A DNA stretch of 64,000 nucleotides from Fibrobacter succinogenes (GCA_902762305.1 CACWNW010000002.1:248001-312000); one strand, 5' to 3'. Positions 7,811 to 17,074 are shown, numbered from the stretch's first letter. The notes: generated by a model from the sequence alone, not told the origin. Translations and numbers: made by a program.

Positions 7811-10420
7811 TTTTCCGTAATTTTCCTTCAGTTCCATCAAGCGCTGGAGCGCCTGCATCGGGGTCATTTCCTCGGGCTTGAGCCTGCGGATTTCGTCCCT
7901 AAGGAGCTGAGTGTTTTCGTCGGGAGGCGCAAACATGTCTATTTGCGGGTGCTCCTTCTGCTTTTTCTTCACGGCGCCGTCGCTCGGGTCAATCTTCTCC
8001 TTCTCGAGTCGGAGAAGGATTTTCCTTGCCCTGCGGACAACGTTGTTCGGGAGGCCCGCCATCTCGGCCACATGGATGCCGTAGCTCGAGTCGCAGGCGC
8101 CCGCGAGAATCTTGTGGAGGAACACGAGCTTGTCGCCCTTCTCCTGCACGGCCACCTGGAAGTTGCCCGCGTGTTCGAGCCCCTCGACAAGTCCCGTAAG
8201 TTCGTGATAGTGCGTCGCGAATAGGGTAAGCGCCTGCCGTGCGGGTTCGTCGTGGAGAGTCTCCACAATCGCCCAGGCGATGGAAAGCCCGTCGAAGGTG
8301 CTCGTGCCGCGCCCGATTTCATCGAGCAGCACAAGGCTGTGCGGAGTCGCGTTCCTCAAGATATTTGCGGTCTCGATCATCTCGACCATGAAGGTACTGA
8401 GCCCGCGACTCAGGCGGTCACTCGCCCCCACGCGGGTGAATATGCGGTCCACTACCCCAATGCGGGCAGATTCCGCCGGCACAAAGCAGCCGATTTGCGC
8501 CATCAAAACGATAAGTCCGGTCTGGCGCAGGTATGTCGATTTACCCGCCATGTTCGGGCCCGTGATGAGCATCAGGCGCGTGCCATCGGGCGAAAGCGAA
8601 ACGTCGTTCGGGATGAATTCCTGGTCCGGATTCACGGCGACGATGACGGGATGAAAACCTCCCCTGATATCGATTCCGCCTTCCTCGACCACCTCGGGGC
8701 ACACGTAGTTGTACCTGCGGGCGGCGCGCGCGAAGCTGTAGAGCGCATCGACACGCGCGATGGCGTCGGCAATCTCCTGGAGTTCGGCGCGGGAGGCATT
8801 CACGCGGTCGCGCAGTTCGCAGAAAATCTTGTACTCGAGCGCATGGATGTTCACTTCGGCGTTGCTGATGACGGATTCGCATTCCTTCATCTCGGGAGTG
8901 ATGTATCGCTCGCCGTTCACCGTCGTCTGCTTGCGGATATATTCTTCGGGTATAGGCTGCGTGGCCTTCGCCATCTGCGCCTTCGTAATTTCGATGTAGT
9001 AGCCGAATACGCGGTTGTAGCCGACCTTCAGCTGCGGGATTCCGAGGCGTTCACGTTCGCGCACCTCGAGGTTCGCGAGCCATTCACGGCGTTCCTTGAT
9101 GTCCTCGTTCATGGCGTCAAGTTCGGCATTCGCGCCCGGGCGTATCATTCCGCCTTCGCGCACGGTGAGCGGCAAATCCTCGTTGAAGTTGTCGAGCAGC
9201 TGTTCGCCGCGTCCCTTCGCCTGCACGAGCTTTTCACGCAAGCCTTCGAACATCGGGGCACGCAGGCCTTCAAGCACGTCGGCAACCCGGGACGCCTGCA
9301 TGAGCGAGCGTCCCATGCCCGCGAGGTCGCGGGCGTTGGCGCGGCCCGAACCGACACGGCCCATAAGGCGTTCCATGTCGAGGATGGACGTGAGGGATTC
9401 CTTGAGCTCGTCGAGCGCCACAGGGTTGCCGACGAGTTCCCCGACAGCCTCCTCGCGCTCGCGAATGCGCGGGACCGAAATCAGCGGGTGGCTCACCCAG
9501 TCCTTGAGCGTGCGGCCACCCATCGCGGTAACCGTATTGTCGAGCACGTAGCAGAGCGTGCTGGAATAGTCGTCGGCATTGAGCGGGCGCGTGAGTTCCA
9601 GGTTCCTGAGCGTACTCGGGTCGAGTGTCATGTAGTCTTCGAGATTCAGGATCTCGAGCGTCGTAAAGTGCGAAAGTTCGGACTTCTTCTGGTCCATCAG
9701 GTAGGCCATCATGGCGCCCGTGACGCAAGTCTCGCTTTCACGGCCATCGAGCCCGAGCCCCACGAGGGATTCCACCTTGAAATGCCCATACAGCACGTCA
9801 CGGCACTGCTCTTCTGCGAACATGAACGCAGGCAGTTCCGTCACCAGCACGTTTTCGGCCTTCACCAGGTCCATCACGGGCTGCGGAATGCAGCAACCTT
9901 CCGGCACAATGATTTCCTTGGGCATGCGGCGGCTGAACTCGCATTCGAAAGCCTGCACCCCGCTCTTGCACACGGCCAGGTAACCCGTAGTCACGTCGGC
10001 TATGGCAAACGCGGAATCCTTTTCTGCAGGCATGTACGCGAAAAGGTAGTTCGCCTCCTTCGCGTTCAGGTTCGCCTCGTTCATCGCGGTACCCGCGCTG
10101 ATAATCTCAACGATATCGCGCTTCACGATACCCTTAGCGAGCTTCGGGTCTTCCACCTGTTCGCAAATCGCAATCCTGTAGCCCGCCGCCACCATCTTCG
10201 GCACGTAGCGGTCGGCGGCATGGTGCGGGAACCCGCAAAGCGGGGTCGCTCCCGAGGCGCCGTTATTGCGGCTCGTGAGCGTGATGCCTAAAATCTTGGA
10301 AGCAATAACGGCGTCGTCTTCGAAAAGCTCGAAGAAGTCGCCCATGCGGAAAAACAAAATGCAGCCCGGATTCTGTTTCTTGATCTCGTAATACTGCTGC
10401 ATCAACGGCGTTGCGGCCAT
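7808..10420 (-). CDS. mutS: DNA mismatch repair protein MutS
   Basis: 870 residues, the normal length of MutS1. The N-terminus MAATPLMQQYYEIKKQNPGC and then LFFRMGDFFELF is the mismatch-binding domain with the Phe-x-Glu (FFELF) wedge. The Walker A motif GPNMAGKST lies near residue 620, followed by ARIGVVDRIFTRVGASD, the Walker B-like LVLLDEIGRGTSTFDG and the FATHYHEL switch. It recognises mismatches and small loops and would recruit MutL, which is not in this window. The start ATG shares one base with the stop codon of scpB (TAATG), so scpB and mutS are probably co-translated. The C-terminal extension after residue 790 is short and ordinary. Confidence 0.98.
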   Translation of the reverse strand: MAATPLMQQYYEIKKQNPGCILFFRMGDFFELFEDDAVIASKILGITLTSRNNGASGATPLCGFPHHAADRYVPKMVAAGYRIAICEQVEDPKLAKGIVKRDIVEIISAGTAMNEANLNAKEANYLFAYMPAEKDSAFAIADVTTGYLAVCKSGVQAFECEFSRRMPKEIIVPEGCCIPQPVMDLVKAENVLVTELPAFMFAEEQCRDVLYGHFKVESLVGLGLDGRESETCVTGAMMAYLMDQKKSELSHFTTLEILNLEDYMTLDPSTLRNLELTRPLNADDYSSTLCYVLDNTVTAMGGRTLKDWVSHPLISVPRIREREEAVGELVGNPVALDELKESLTSILDMERLMGRVGSGRANARDLAGMGRSLMQASRVADVLEGLRAPMFEGLREKLVQAKGRGEQLLDNFNEDLPLTVREGGMIRPGANAELDAMNEDIKERREWLANLEVRERERLGIPQLKVGYNRVFGYYIEITKAQMAKATQPIPEEYIRKQTTVNGERYITPEMKECESVISNAEVNIHALEYKIFCELRDRVNASRAELQEIADAIARVDALYSFARAARRYNYVCPEVVEEGGIDIRGGFHPVIVAVNPDQEFIPNDVSLSPDGTRLMLITGPNMAGKSTYLRQTGLIVLMAQIGCFVPAESARIGVVDRIFTRVGASDRLSRGLSTFMVEMIETANILRNATPHSLVLLDEIGRGTSTFDGLSIAWAIVETLHDEPARQALTLFATHYHELTGLVEGLEHAGNFQVAVQEKGDKLVFLHKILAGACDSSYGIHVAEMAGLPNNVVRRARKILLRLEKEKIDPSDGAVKKKQKEHPQIDMFAPPDENTQLLRDEIRRLKPEEMTPMQALQRLMELKENYGK

Positions 10421-11127
10421 TACAGGTCTCCCATCGAAAGTTCAATCTGTTCGGGGTTCTCTTCCTGTTCCACCGGCTCGGTCGGGCCGGGCTCGGGCTT
10501 CGCGTACTGCGGCACGAGCGTCCCCGCTTCCAAAAGCTCGCTGAACTCGCGCAGGCGCGGCAGGTCTTCGGGAATGCGGTTGATGCCGAAATACTTCATG
10601 AATTCCTGAGTGGTAATGTACGTGTAGGGGTTGCCCACCGTCTCGGCACGGGCACCCAGCGCGATGAACCCCTTGTCGAGCAAGTTCCTGATCGGGCCGT
10701 CTACAGAAGAAACACCGCGCACCTGCTCGATAGCGGCCTTCGTAATCGGCTGCTGGTAGGCAATCACCGCGAGCGTCTCGAGGGCGGCCTGACTCAGGCG
10801 ACGGGCGTTCGCCTCGGGGAACAGCTTTCGCACCCACGGGTAGTACTTGGCACGGGTACGGAACCTGTAACCGCCGGCCTGTTCCACAATCTCGAACGGC
10901 GACTGAATCTTGTTCAGGGAATCATTCGCGGCGATAAGCGCATCCGAAACGGTGCGTGCATCCAGAAAGTCCCCCAAAATCTCGCGCAACTTCTTCAAGG
11001 TCACGATATCGGGCGATGCAAATACGATAGCCTGGATAATGCGGGCAAGGTCCTCGCTGCTCTCGACTTTCGGGAGTTCTTCGTCGACTTCCTCGGCCAG
11101 TTCGTCTAGATTCTGATTTTCTGCCAT
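10420..11127 (-). CDS. scpB: Segregation and condensation protein B
   Basis: 235 residues. Two winged-helix domains are visible: IIQAIVFASPDIVTLKKLRE near the N-terminus and LSQAALETLAVIAYQQPITK in the middle, followed by EQVRGVSSVDGPIRNLLDKG, the most conserved ScpB segment. ScpB dimerises, binds ScpA and loads SMC on chromosomes. No scpA is near. The C-terminal 50 residues are acidic and Pro/Glu-rich. The ATG at 11127 is preferred over a TTG nine bases upstream. There is no Shine-Dalgarno sequence, but TATATTTTG (plus-strand 11134-11142) ends six bases before the ATG, a leaderless-type arrangement. Confidence 0.93.
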   Translation of the reverse strand: MAENQNLDELAEEVDEELPKVESSEDLARIIQAIVFASPDIVTLKKLREILGDFLDARTVSDALIAANDSLNKIQSPFEIVEQAGGYRFRTRAKYYPWVRKLFPEANARRLSQAALETLAVIAYQQPITKAAIEQVRGVSSVDGPIRNLLDKGFIALGARAETVGNPYTYITTQEFMKYFGINRIPEDLPRLREFSELLEAGTLVPQYAKPEPGPTEPVEQEENPEQIELSMGDL

Positions 11128-11159
11128 ATGCAGCAAAATATAACAAAAACGAATAAAAA

Positions 11160-13769
11160 TTAAGGATACTCAGCGTCTTTTACACAACGGACGGGAGACC
11201 TTTGGCGTTTATCGTAGTTTTCGTGAGAAACCCCCGAACCACCATCAAAGCACAGCGAATACGCCTCTTCTGCCGACGTCTCCGTCGCACTCCAGAAGCA
11301 TAGCCAATACACCGATTCATCCGGCATCATTAGCATGGAGAATCCGAAAAGATCCAATTTCTCTCCCGAAAGATCCAATTGTTCTTGGGACATGAGAATT
11401 TTTCCAGCTTGGCTTTCTCCACCCGCAGCATCAACTAGGGTTTTCCATTCCGCCTGTGTCGGCAAATGCCATCCACTAGGACAAACGCCACGCACATTAG
11501 CAGTCAAGGAACATGTCTTGCCATAGCCACAATCCATCGGATTGTCCGCATCCGTAGCCAATGCGATTGAATCGACAAGCGCAGTCCATGTATAAACACG
11601 TCCATATACCACGGAGCTGTCCTTACGGTTTATCGGATAACCGCTTTGCCCCTGAAGAACCGGCGTTGCAATTTCATCCTCATAATTCAGATTTTCCGCC
11701 ATCCAGGTCTGCTCACCTATTTTGACAGTACGGTATACTTTACCATCGCGTTCGTCAACCAACTTGCCATAGGAAATGTCTTCTCGCCCCCTAAAGATTC
11801 TCCAGTGGTCCCCGTAGCAGAAATACTTGTTTTCCTGATTAACCTTGCCCTGAGCAATTTGGCCAAATTCCGTACATGCCGCTTTATCCACCTCGGCCGC
11901 AGCACGCCAAACATATTTATCAAATACGTACATGGAATTGGTTACGGCCCCCTTTCTAAGTTCGCCATCTTCACCATCGGACCAATCCCTGTTATTTTCA
12001 TAATCATAGGTATCTATTTGAATGGTATTTGCCTCCACCCAAAAACCTTCAATCATGGCATCATAAATAAAATAGTGCACCCCATCCAATGTCACTACGC
12101 GGATTTCGCCATCAAATGTTCCCACTCCCCCAAGCGTGACAAGATCCCACGCACTCGCTGGTATCCATCCTTTATACCCACCATCAAGATAACATATATA
12201 CCATTCGTCATTGTCGGCCCGACGCACACAAGCTCTGTCGCGGCATTTGTCCGTACAGCCACCCAGTCCCAAGGTGCACTCTTCGAGATCTCCATAGCGC
12301 CATACCCCATTTTCAAATACATAGCATACATTCTTATTCACGCTACCCCATTTGCTATCGCCATCTTTGCCATCCGGCCATTGATACGTATCGTATTCAA
12401 GTTTCGTTGCCTTGACCCATTCATCCGATTTGCAAATGTAATATGTCGAATCGACTTTTTCTACAACCGCCTCTATCGCAGCATTACACGTCTCCAATGC
12501 GAATTTACCCTCAGTCGTTTCTCGCCATTTAAGGTTATCACAAATGTACCACACCTTATCTGCACCCTCCCAAACAGAATCCTGGCGGAGAGCGGTACAC
12601 CCGCCCAGTTTCAAGGAGCAGTCACTTGTATTCCCGAGGCGCCATACACTATCTTCGTACACATAGCAATTATCCTCGACGACATTGCCATTCTTTGCAT
12701 CTCCATCTTTTCCATCATCCCACCCGAAGGTATCCTTTTCATAATCCGTAGCCTCGCGCCAGGCCTTAGATTCACAAGCATAATAGACATCGGCAAAAGA
12801 ACTCAAAGCGTTTTGATTTTTCAGGATTTCACCTTCGCGATTCTCGTCGCAAATGCCTAATCCATAATTTCTCCACCAAAAGATGTTTACGTATTTTTCA
12901 AATGCCGGGACACCTGTAGAAATACCCCAGCCTGCAATATTATCGCGAATCTTCTTGAATCCATCATCCCGACCCAAAGCACTCGCCCAGTCGGCAATCG
13001 CGGTCGCAACCTTGTCATCGTTCCACTTTCCGTCTACTTCGATGTCGGAAGCGTAATTGGCGAGGCGTTCACTAAAGCCCGCTTCAGACAAGTCTCCCTG
13101 CATCAATATAGACATGGCCAGCAGCGCCGCGCTCTGGTCGCCTTCGCCGAAGAGATTCCAGTTTTCAGCCTCGTCAAAATCGCCTTCGATTTCAAAGGAT
13201 TTCAAGACCTCGGCTTCAGCCTGTTTCTTCGCATTCGCGACCGACAGGGATTCTTCTACGGCAAGATAAATCGAGCGTTCATAGGCCATGTGCGTAAGCA
13301 AATTTACGTTTGCCTCGTCTCGTTCGGAGAGGTTGGTCAGGGCATACAACGTTACCGGTTTCTTGGACTTTTCTCCTGTAATTTCGTTTCGGTAGAATCC
13401 ATTAGCCTTGAGGAGGACATACGGCGAAACAAGCTTTGCCACCTTCACCGAAAATTCGCCCTTGTCGTTCTTGATTTTGCCCTCGTAGCTAGAACCTGTC
13501 TGTGCAAGCGATTCTTCACCAAGTTCCAGCACGGTTACGCTGGAACCATTTACAAACGGCCCCTTCTGCGAAACGCCCGAAATAGTTTTGTCTACAATGG
13601 CAAAAACGTCATGATCGCCTTCACCGGTAACATCGTCATGATTGTCTTCGCCGCCAATAACTCCGTGGTCGTCTTCGGAACCACCAGAGCATTCGGGCAC
13701 ATTGCTACAAGCCACAAAGAAGAGAACAGCGCACACAAACGCCGCAAGGGTTACTTTTTGCTGTTTCAT
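11160..13769 (-). CDS. Large FISUMP-domain lipoprotein with internal repeats
   Basis: 869 residues. The lipobox FFVAC lipidates C21 and is followed by an acidic, His-rich linker. An N-terminal domain (about residues 60-310) begins VDKTISGVSQKGPFVNGSSV. Residues 330-660 contain at least three copies of a W-x-ATxxEKDTF-type module with DGKDGD and a CYVYEDSVWR-type strand. The C-terminal 200 residues are a FISUMP domain: DGKVYRTVKIGEQTWMAENL, then GVCPSGWHLPTQAEWKTL, then SATE and RCVKD. FISUMP proteins are abundant in Fibrobacter, but their function is unknown. The gene is clearly AT-richer than its neighbours. AGGAGGG lies directly before the ATG. Confidence 0.85.
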   Translation of the reverse strand: MKQQKVTLAAFVCAVLFFVACSNVPECSGGSEDDHGVIGGEDNHDDVTGEGDHDVFAIVDKTISGVSQKGPFVNGSSVTVLELGEESLAQTGSSYEGKIKNDKGEFSVKVAKLVSPYVLLKANGFYRNEITGEKSKKPVTLYALTNLSERDEANVNLLTHMAYERSIYLAVEESLSVANAKKQAEAEVLKSFEIEGDFDEAENWNLFGEGDQSAALLAMSILMQGDLSEAGFSERLANYASDIEVDGKWNDDKVATAIADWASALGRDDGFKKIRDNIAGWGISTGVPAFEKYVNIFWWRNYGLGICDENREGEILKNQNALSSFADVYYACESKAWREATDYEKDTFGWDDGKDGDAKNGNVVEDNCYVYEDSVWRLGNTSDCSLKLGGCTALRQDSVWEGADKVWYICDNLKWRETTEGKFALETCNAAIEAVVEKVDSTYYICKSDEWVKATKLEYDTYQWPDGKDGDSKWGSVNKNVCYVFENGVWRYGDLEECTLGLGGCTDKCRDRACVRRADNDEWYICYLDGGYKGWIPASAWDLVTLGGVGTFDGEIRVVTLDGVHYFIYDAMIEGFWVEANTIQIDTYDYENNRDWSDGEDGELRKGAVTNSMYVFDKYVWRAAAEVDKAACTEFGQIAQGKVNQENKYFCYGDHWRIFRGREDISYGKLVDERDGKVYRTVKIGEQTWMAENLNYEDEIATPVLQGQSGYPINRKDSSVVYGRVYTWTALVDSIALATDADNPMDCGYGKTCSLTANVRGVCPSGWHLPTQAEWKTLVDAAGGESQAGKILMSQEQLDLSGEKLDLFGFSMLMMPDESVYWLCFWSATETSAEEAYSLCFDGGSGVSHENYDKRQRSPVRCVKDAEYP

Positions 13770-13810
13770 TGTACCCTCCTTTCTGGAGAATATATATTTT
13801 CTTTTGTTTC

Positions 13811-13904
13811 ACCGACATCGGTCAGCGAAAAAAACAGCAAATTGAGGTTGGATATCACAAAATTTGGCTAGAAATCGCAAGATTTCATGCTTGTTTCGTG
13901 ATAT
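13811..13904. promoter_or_regulatory. Nested palindromes upstream of the FISUMP lipoprotein gene
   Basis: ACCGACATCGGT (13811-13822) is a 12-bp palindrome with a 2-bp centre. Further up, ATATCAC (13852-13858) pairs with GTGATAT (13898-13904) and encloses a second perfect hairpin, GAAATC-GCAA-GATTTC (13871-13886), placed almost centrally. They lie between the MBOAT gene end and the FISUMP gene start. They could be operators or a structured leader; which one is not clear. Confidence 0.5.
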
Positions 13905-13942
13905 AAAACAGCGATTACGGAAAGACGAACAGCCGTTTTTCC

Positions 13943-15361
13943 CTAGAACTGGAAATACAGGAACGGGTTGTAGCTCTGGGTAAACAGCGCAAGTGTCGCG
14001 AGTACAAAGAGCCCGAGCGCGACAACCGCCTTCCAGGTCTTTACCTCGTTGCACCAGTCGAAACTGCGGAACTTCCAGAACGAAAGCAGGGCTGCCACGG
14101 CCATGAACACGATGCACGTGGGCGTGAAGATTTCGGCCGTAAGGATGGCGTCGGCAGCACTCACCGGCATAAGCCCGAGCATTGCCTTCCACATGCGCCA
14201 CGCCTCGCCGATGTTATCGGCACGGAACAGCACCCAGCCGAACAGCACAATCACCTGCGTAATGAGAATCTGCACCACGCGGGGCGCCTTGTAGTAAAGC
14301 GCGTTCTTGTTGTTCGCACGTTCCACAATCATGAAGAAGGCATGGTACAGGCCCCAGCAAACGAACGTCCAGTTCGCACCGTGCCACACGCCGCTCAGGA
14401 ACATGACCATGAACAAATTAAAATACAGGCGCTTCTTGCCCACGCGGTTTCCACCGAGGGCGATGTAGAGGTAATCGCGGAACCAGCTCGTGAGCGAAAT
14501 GTGCCAGCGCTTCCAGAATTCGGTGATGCTCCCCGAGCGGTACGGGCCGTTGAAGTTGCGCGGGAAATGGAACCCGAGCATCAGGCCAAGGCCAATCGCC
14601 ATGTTGCTGTACGCCGAGAAGTCGAAGTAAATCTGGAACATGTACGCAAGGCTGCCCCACCACGTGTTTAGCACGCCCGGAGCGTCCGCCGCAAACACGC
14701 GGTCGGCGATGATGCCCACCTGGTTCGCGAGGAAAATCTTCTCCGCAAACCCGAAACTGAAGAACATGATGCCGCGGACGAAATTCTCGAGCGTATGCGT
14801 GCGGGTCGCAAGTTCTTCTGCGACCGTATTGTAACGCACAATCGGGCCCGCCACGAGCTGCGGGAAGAGCGCCACGTAACAGGCGAACGTCACGAAGTCC
14901 TTGACCGGAGGGGCAGTACCGCGCCACACATCAATCGCGTAGCTCATGGACTGGAACGTATAGAACGAGATGCCCACAGGCAAAAGCACCGTCATCACGG
15001 AGAACGGCTCGCAGCCGAGCTTCGCCACCACATCGTTGATGACGCCCATGCCGAACATGTAGTACTTGAAGAACCCGAGCGCACCGAGGTTCACGACAAT
15101 CGCCGCAAGGAGCGCCAGATTACGCTGCCGCTTGCTCGCACCAGGCGCAGAGATGAACCGCCCGCTCACGTAAACCACGAGCGTCGAGCCGAACATCAGG
15201 AATACGAGCCACGGTTCGAGCCAGCCGTAAAAGATGTAGCTGAAAATCGTGATGAAGAAGTTCAGGCCGGAATGCTTGACACCGGCACGGAACAGCACAA
15301 AGTAGCCGACCAAAAAAGTCGGCAGAAAGTAGAACAGAAAAATCTGGGAAGAAAAAACCAT
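13943..15361 (-). CDS. MBOAT-family O-acyltransferase (AlgI-like)
   Basis: 472 residues with about ten hydrophobic segments. The N-terminus MVFSSQIFLFYFLPTFLVGY is typical of AlgI-like MBOAT proteins (usual length 460-520). The conserved GVWHGANWTFVCWGLYHAFF segment near residue 330 carries the two histidines of the family; the second is the presumed catalytic one. Also typical are LPVGISFYTFQSMSYAIDVW and the FPRNFNGPYRSGSITEFWKRWH stretch of which I cite the parts FNGPYRS and FWKRWH. Such proteins move acyl groups across the inner membrane for O-acetylation of a polysaccharide or another cell-surface polymer. No AlgJ/DltD-type partner is adjacent in this window, so the acceptor is unknown. 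Confidence 0.9.
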   Translation of the reverse strand: MVFSSQIFLFYFLPTFLVGYFVLFRAGVKHSGLNFFITIFSYIFYGWLEPWLVFLMFGSTLVVYVSGRFISAPGASKRQRNLALLAAIVVNLGALGFFKYYMFGMGVINDVVAKLGCEPFSVMTVLLPVGISFYTFQSMSYAIDVWRGTAPPVKDFVTFACYVALFPQLVAGPIVRYNTVAEELATRTHTLENFVRGIMFFSFGFAEKIFLANQVGIIADRVFAADAPGVLNTWWGSLAYMFQIYFDFSAYSNMAIGLGLMLGFHFPRNFNGPYRSGSITEFWKRWHISLTSWFRDYLYIALGGNRVGKKRLYFNLFMVMFLSGVWHGANWTFVCWGLYHAFFMIVERANNKNALYYKAPRVVQILITQVIVLFGWVLFRADNIGEAWRMWKAMLGLMPVSAADAILTAEIFTPTCIVFMAVAALLSFWKFRSFDWCNEVKTWKAVVALGLFVLATLALFTQSYNPFLYFQF

Positions 15362-15363
15362 AA

Positions 15364-15460
15364 GTAGTTGTTAGTCACTAGTCATTAGTTGTTGGTTAAA
15401 GTTAGGCGGCATAGCCGCGATTATAAGAACCAATGACCATTGACCAATGACTATTGACCC
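15364..15460. repeat. Inverted heptad element with GC-rich core hairpin
   Basis: The left arm (15364-15399) is made of 7-base steps of the GTCATTA/GTTGTTA type. The core GGCGGCATAGCCGCG (15405-15419) is a small hairpin. The right arm (15427-15460) is made of steps AACCAAT, GACCATT, GACCAAT, GACTATT. The arms are inverted relative to each other. The element separates two minus-strand genes. Confidence 0.75.
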
Positions 15461-15464
15461 CTAT

Positions 15465-15866
15465 TTATTCATTCACCTCTATAGCGAGATAGCGCGGGGA
15501 TTCGTCATCGAAATACTCGTCTTCCACGGCGCCGTCCCAATTACCCTCGAGCGGCACAATCTTGAGCGTGTGCTTGGCCTTCGCCTTGAACTCGCCCACG
15601 TTGCCCTTGCTCTTGTCGGCCATCTTGTCCTTGACCTTGCCACGCGCGATAAGCGGATTATACACGCCCACCAGCACTTCCTTGGCATCGAGCTTGCCAG
15701 AGACAACCTTCAGCACCTTGTACTTGAACACATACACGTAGCTGTAGAGGTCATTGCTCGGCATCTTGCCCGGAATTTCGGTCAGGCGGCCTTCAATCGT
15801 GACAGGGTCAGCCGCCAGCGCGAATGCAGCCGCAGCGAGAATAGCAATAAGCAGGTTCTTAATCAT
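15465..15866 (-). CDS. Small secreted protein, unknown family
   Basis: 133 residues with a clear signal peptide (MIKNLLIAILAAAAFALA) ending near residue 18. The mature part begins DPVTIEGRLTEIPGKMPSND and looks like a single beta-rich domain (YVFKYKVLKVVSGKLDAKEV). I do not recognise it with certainty. The start at 15866 is set by the signal peptide. An in-frame upstream extension of 20 residues has no signal character. TATATTGT on the minus strand (15872-15879) ends five bases before the ATG and no ribosome-binding site is present between them, so the gene is another leaderless-type candidate. Confidence 0.6.
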   Translation of the reverse strand: MIKNLLIAILAAAAFALAADPVTIEGRLTEIPGKMPSNDLYSYVYVFKYKVLKVVSGKLDAKEVLVGVYNPLIARGKVKDKMADKSKGNVGEFKAKAKHTLKIVPLEGNWDGAVEDEYFDDESPRYLAIEVNE

Positions 15867-15891
15867 AACATACAATATATAAAAAAGGAGA

Positions 15892-15957
15892 TCCCCACCA
15901 TGGTGGCCACGCGCACTAAAGAGCATAGCTCTAAGTGCTGTCCGCCCGACTAAATCG
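15892..15957. repeat. Palindromic intergenic element, GATCCCC...GGGGATGACA type
   Basis: Outer arms ATCCCC and GGGGAT enclose an inner hairpin GCACTAAAGAGC / GCTCTAAGTGC. The outer sequence resembles the widespread bacterial intergenic palindromes that read TCATCCCCG...CGGGGATCTCC. It lies between the secreted-protein gene and the tRNA-Asn terminator. Confidence 0.6.
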
Positions 15958-15988
15958 GGGATGACAAGAAAAAGCGCAAGAATACAAA

Positions 15989-16014
15989 GAACCCCGCTCT
16001 TTCGAACGGGGTTC
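15989..16014 (-). terminator. Terminator of tRNA-Asn
   Basis: The stem GAACCCCG / CGGGGTTC with a 10-nt loop lies just after the tRNA 3' end on the minus strand and is followed by a T-rich stretch (TCTTTGTATTCTT). Confidence 0.8.
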
Positions 16015-16018
16015 TAAG

Positions 16019-16091
16019 CTGCTTCACTTGGACTCGAACCAAGGACAACGCGATTAACAGTCGCGGGCTCTACCAACTGAGCTATGAAGCA
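16019..16091 (-). tRNA. tRNA-Asn (GTT)
   Basis: 73 nt read from 16091 down to 16019. The acceptor stem is TGCTTCA / TGAAGCA. The D arm contains AGCTCAGTTGGTAGAGC. The anticodon loop CTGTTAA gives anticodon GTT. The T arm reads CCTTGGTTCGAGTCCAAG, and the discriminator base is G. CCA is not encoded. Confidence 0.97.
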
Positions 16092-16197
16092 TCGTCTGTT
16101 GGACGCACCCAAATATAGATAAACAACGTCCGTTGTCAAGGGGAATTTTGAAAATTTTTCAAAAAAACGCTTTTTTTAAGAAAAAAGAGGACAACGG

Positions 16198-17025
16198 CTA
16201 AAGGGCATGCTTACGCATAAGCGCAATTTCGGCGGCATATCCAGGCAATTCGTTCGGGGTTTCAAGGTAGAAAGGCAGGTCACGAAGCGCCGGATGGTTC
16301 ACCACGCGCACCAGGGCCTCGAGCCCGATGAATCCCGCACCGATGACCTCGTGGCGGTCCTTGTGGCTTGCCAACGGGTTCTTGCTGTCGTTCAGGTGGA
16401 TCGCATGCAGCCGCTTGAGCCCGATGACCTTGTCGAACTGTTCCAGCACCCAGTCCAGGCGGTTCACGATGTCGTAGCCGCCGTCATGCACGTGGCAGGT
16501 ATCGAGGCACACCCCGACCTTGTCCGAGAGTTCCACGCGGTCGATAATCGCGCGCAGTTCCTCGAAGGTTCTGCCTACTTCGCTCCCCTTCCCCGCCATC
16601 GTTTCCAGGAGCACGAGAGTCTTCAAATCCGGGCGCAAAATCGCATTCAGGTGGTCCGCAATCAGCTCGATGCCCCTTTCGGCCCCCTGCTTCACGTGGC
16701 TCCCAGGGTGAAAGTTGTACATCGCCCCCGGGAAGTGGTCCATGCGCCACAAGTCGTCCTTCATCACGTCGCGGGCATAGTCGCGCAGCCCCGGGTCCGC
16801 CGCACACGGGTTCAGCGTATAGGGCGCATGCGCGAGCGCGGGCCCGAACTTGTTTTCGCGCATCAGGTCCACCAGCGCCATCGCATCTTGCTTATCGAAA
16901 GGCTTCGCGGTCCCGCCGCGCGGGTTACGGGTAAAGAACTGGAACACATTGGCCCCTATGGAGAGGGCGTCCTCGCCCATCGCCTTGAAGCCAGCCGCAG
17001 AAGAAAGATGACAACCTATAAGCAT
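16198..17025 (-). CDS. nfo: Endonuclease IV (deoxyribonuclease IV)
   Basis: 275 residues, the normal length. It is an AP endonuclease of base-excision repair with a TIM barrel and three metal ions. Family ligands are visible in order: HAPYTLN near residue 66, FHPGSH near 106, LLETMAG (Glu) near 141, [11 protein letters not shown] (Asp and His) near 175, HLND near 213, DRHE near 227 and YLETP (Glu) near 257. The start is MLIGCHLSS at 17025, preceded by GGGAAT; a TTG four codons upstream is less likely. Upstream is the terminator of the adhesin gene, so the gene probably has its own promoter. Confidence 0.95.
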   Translation of the reverse strand: MLIGCHLSSAAGFKAMGEDALSIGANVFQFFTRNPRGGTAKPFDKQDAMALVDLMRENKFGPALAHAPYTLNPCAADPGLRDYARDVMKDDLWRMDHFPGAMYNFHPGSHVKQGAERGIELIADHLNAILRPDLKTLVLLETMAGKGSEVGRTFEELRAIIDRVELSDKVGVCLDTCHVHDGGYDIVNRLDWVLEQFDKVIGLKRLHAIHLNDSKNPLASHKDRHEVIGAGFIGLEALVRVVNHPALRDLPFYLETPNELPGYAAEIALMRKHAL

Positions 17026-17041
17026 AACGATTCCCAATAAT

Positions 17042-17066
17042 AAAAAATCCCCGCGCGGTGGCGGGG
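17042..17066 (-). terminator. Terminator of the giant adhesin gene
   Basis: Read on the minus strand, the stem CCCCGC / GCGGGG with a 6-nt loop is followed by ATTTTTTATT. It lies about 90 bases after the adhesin stop codon. Confidence 0.8.
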
Positions 17067-17074
17067 AGCATTAA

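Noticed and set aside
8252-10291. A 679-codon open frame antisense to mutS
   Set aside because: MutS on the other strand is complete and certain; the antisense translation is His/Arg-rich and typical of GC-rich shadow frames.
11646-12860. A 404-codon open frame antisense to the FISUMP lipoprotein
   Set aside because: The sense frame has a lipobox, repeated modules and a FISUMP domain; the antisense one has nothing recognisable.
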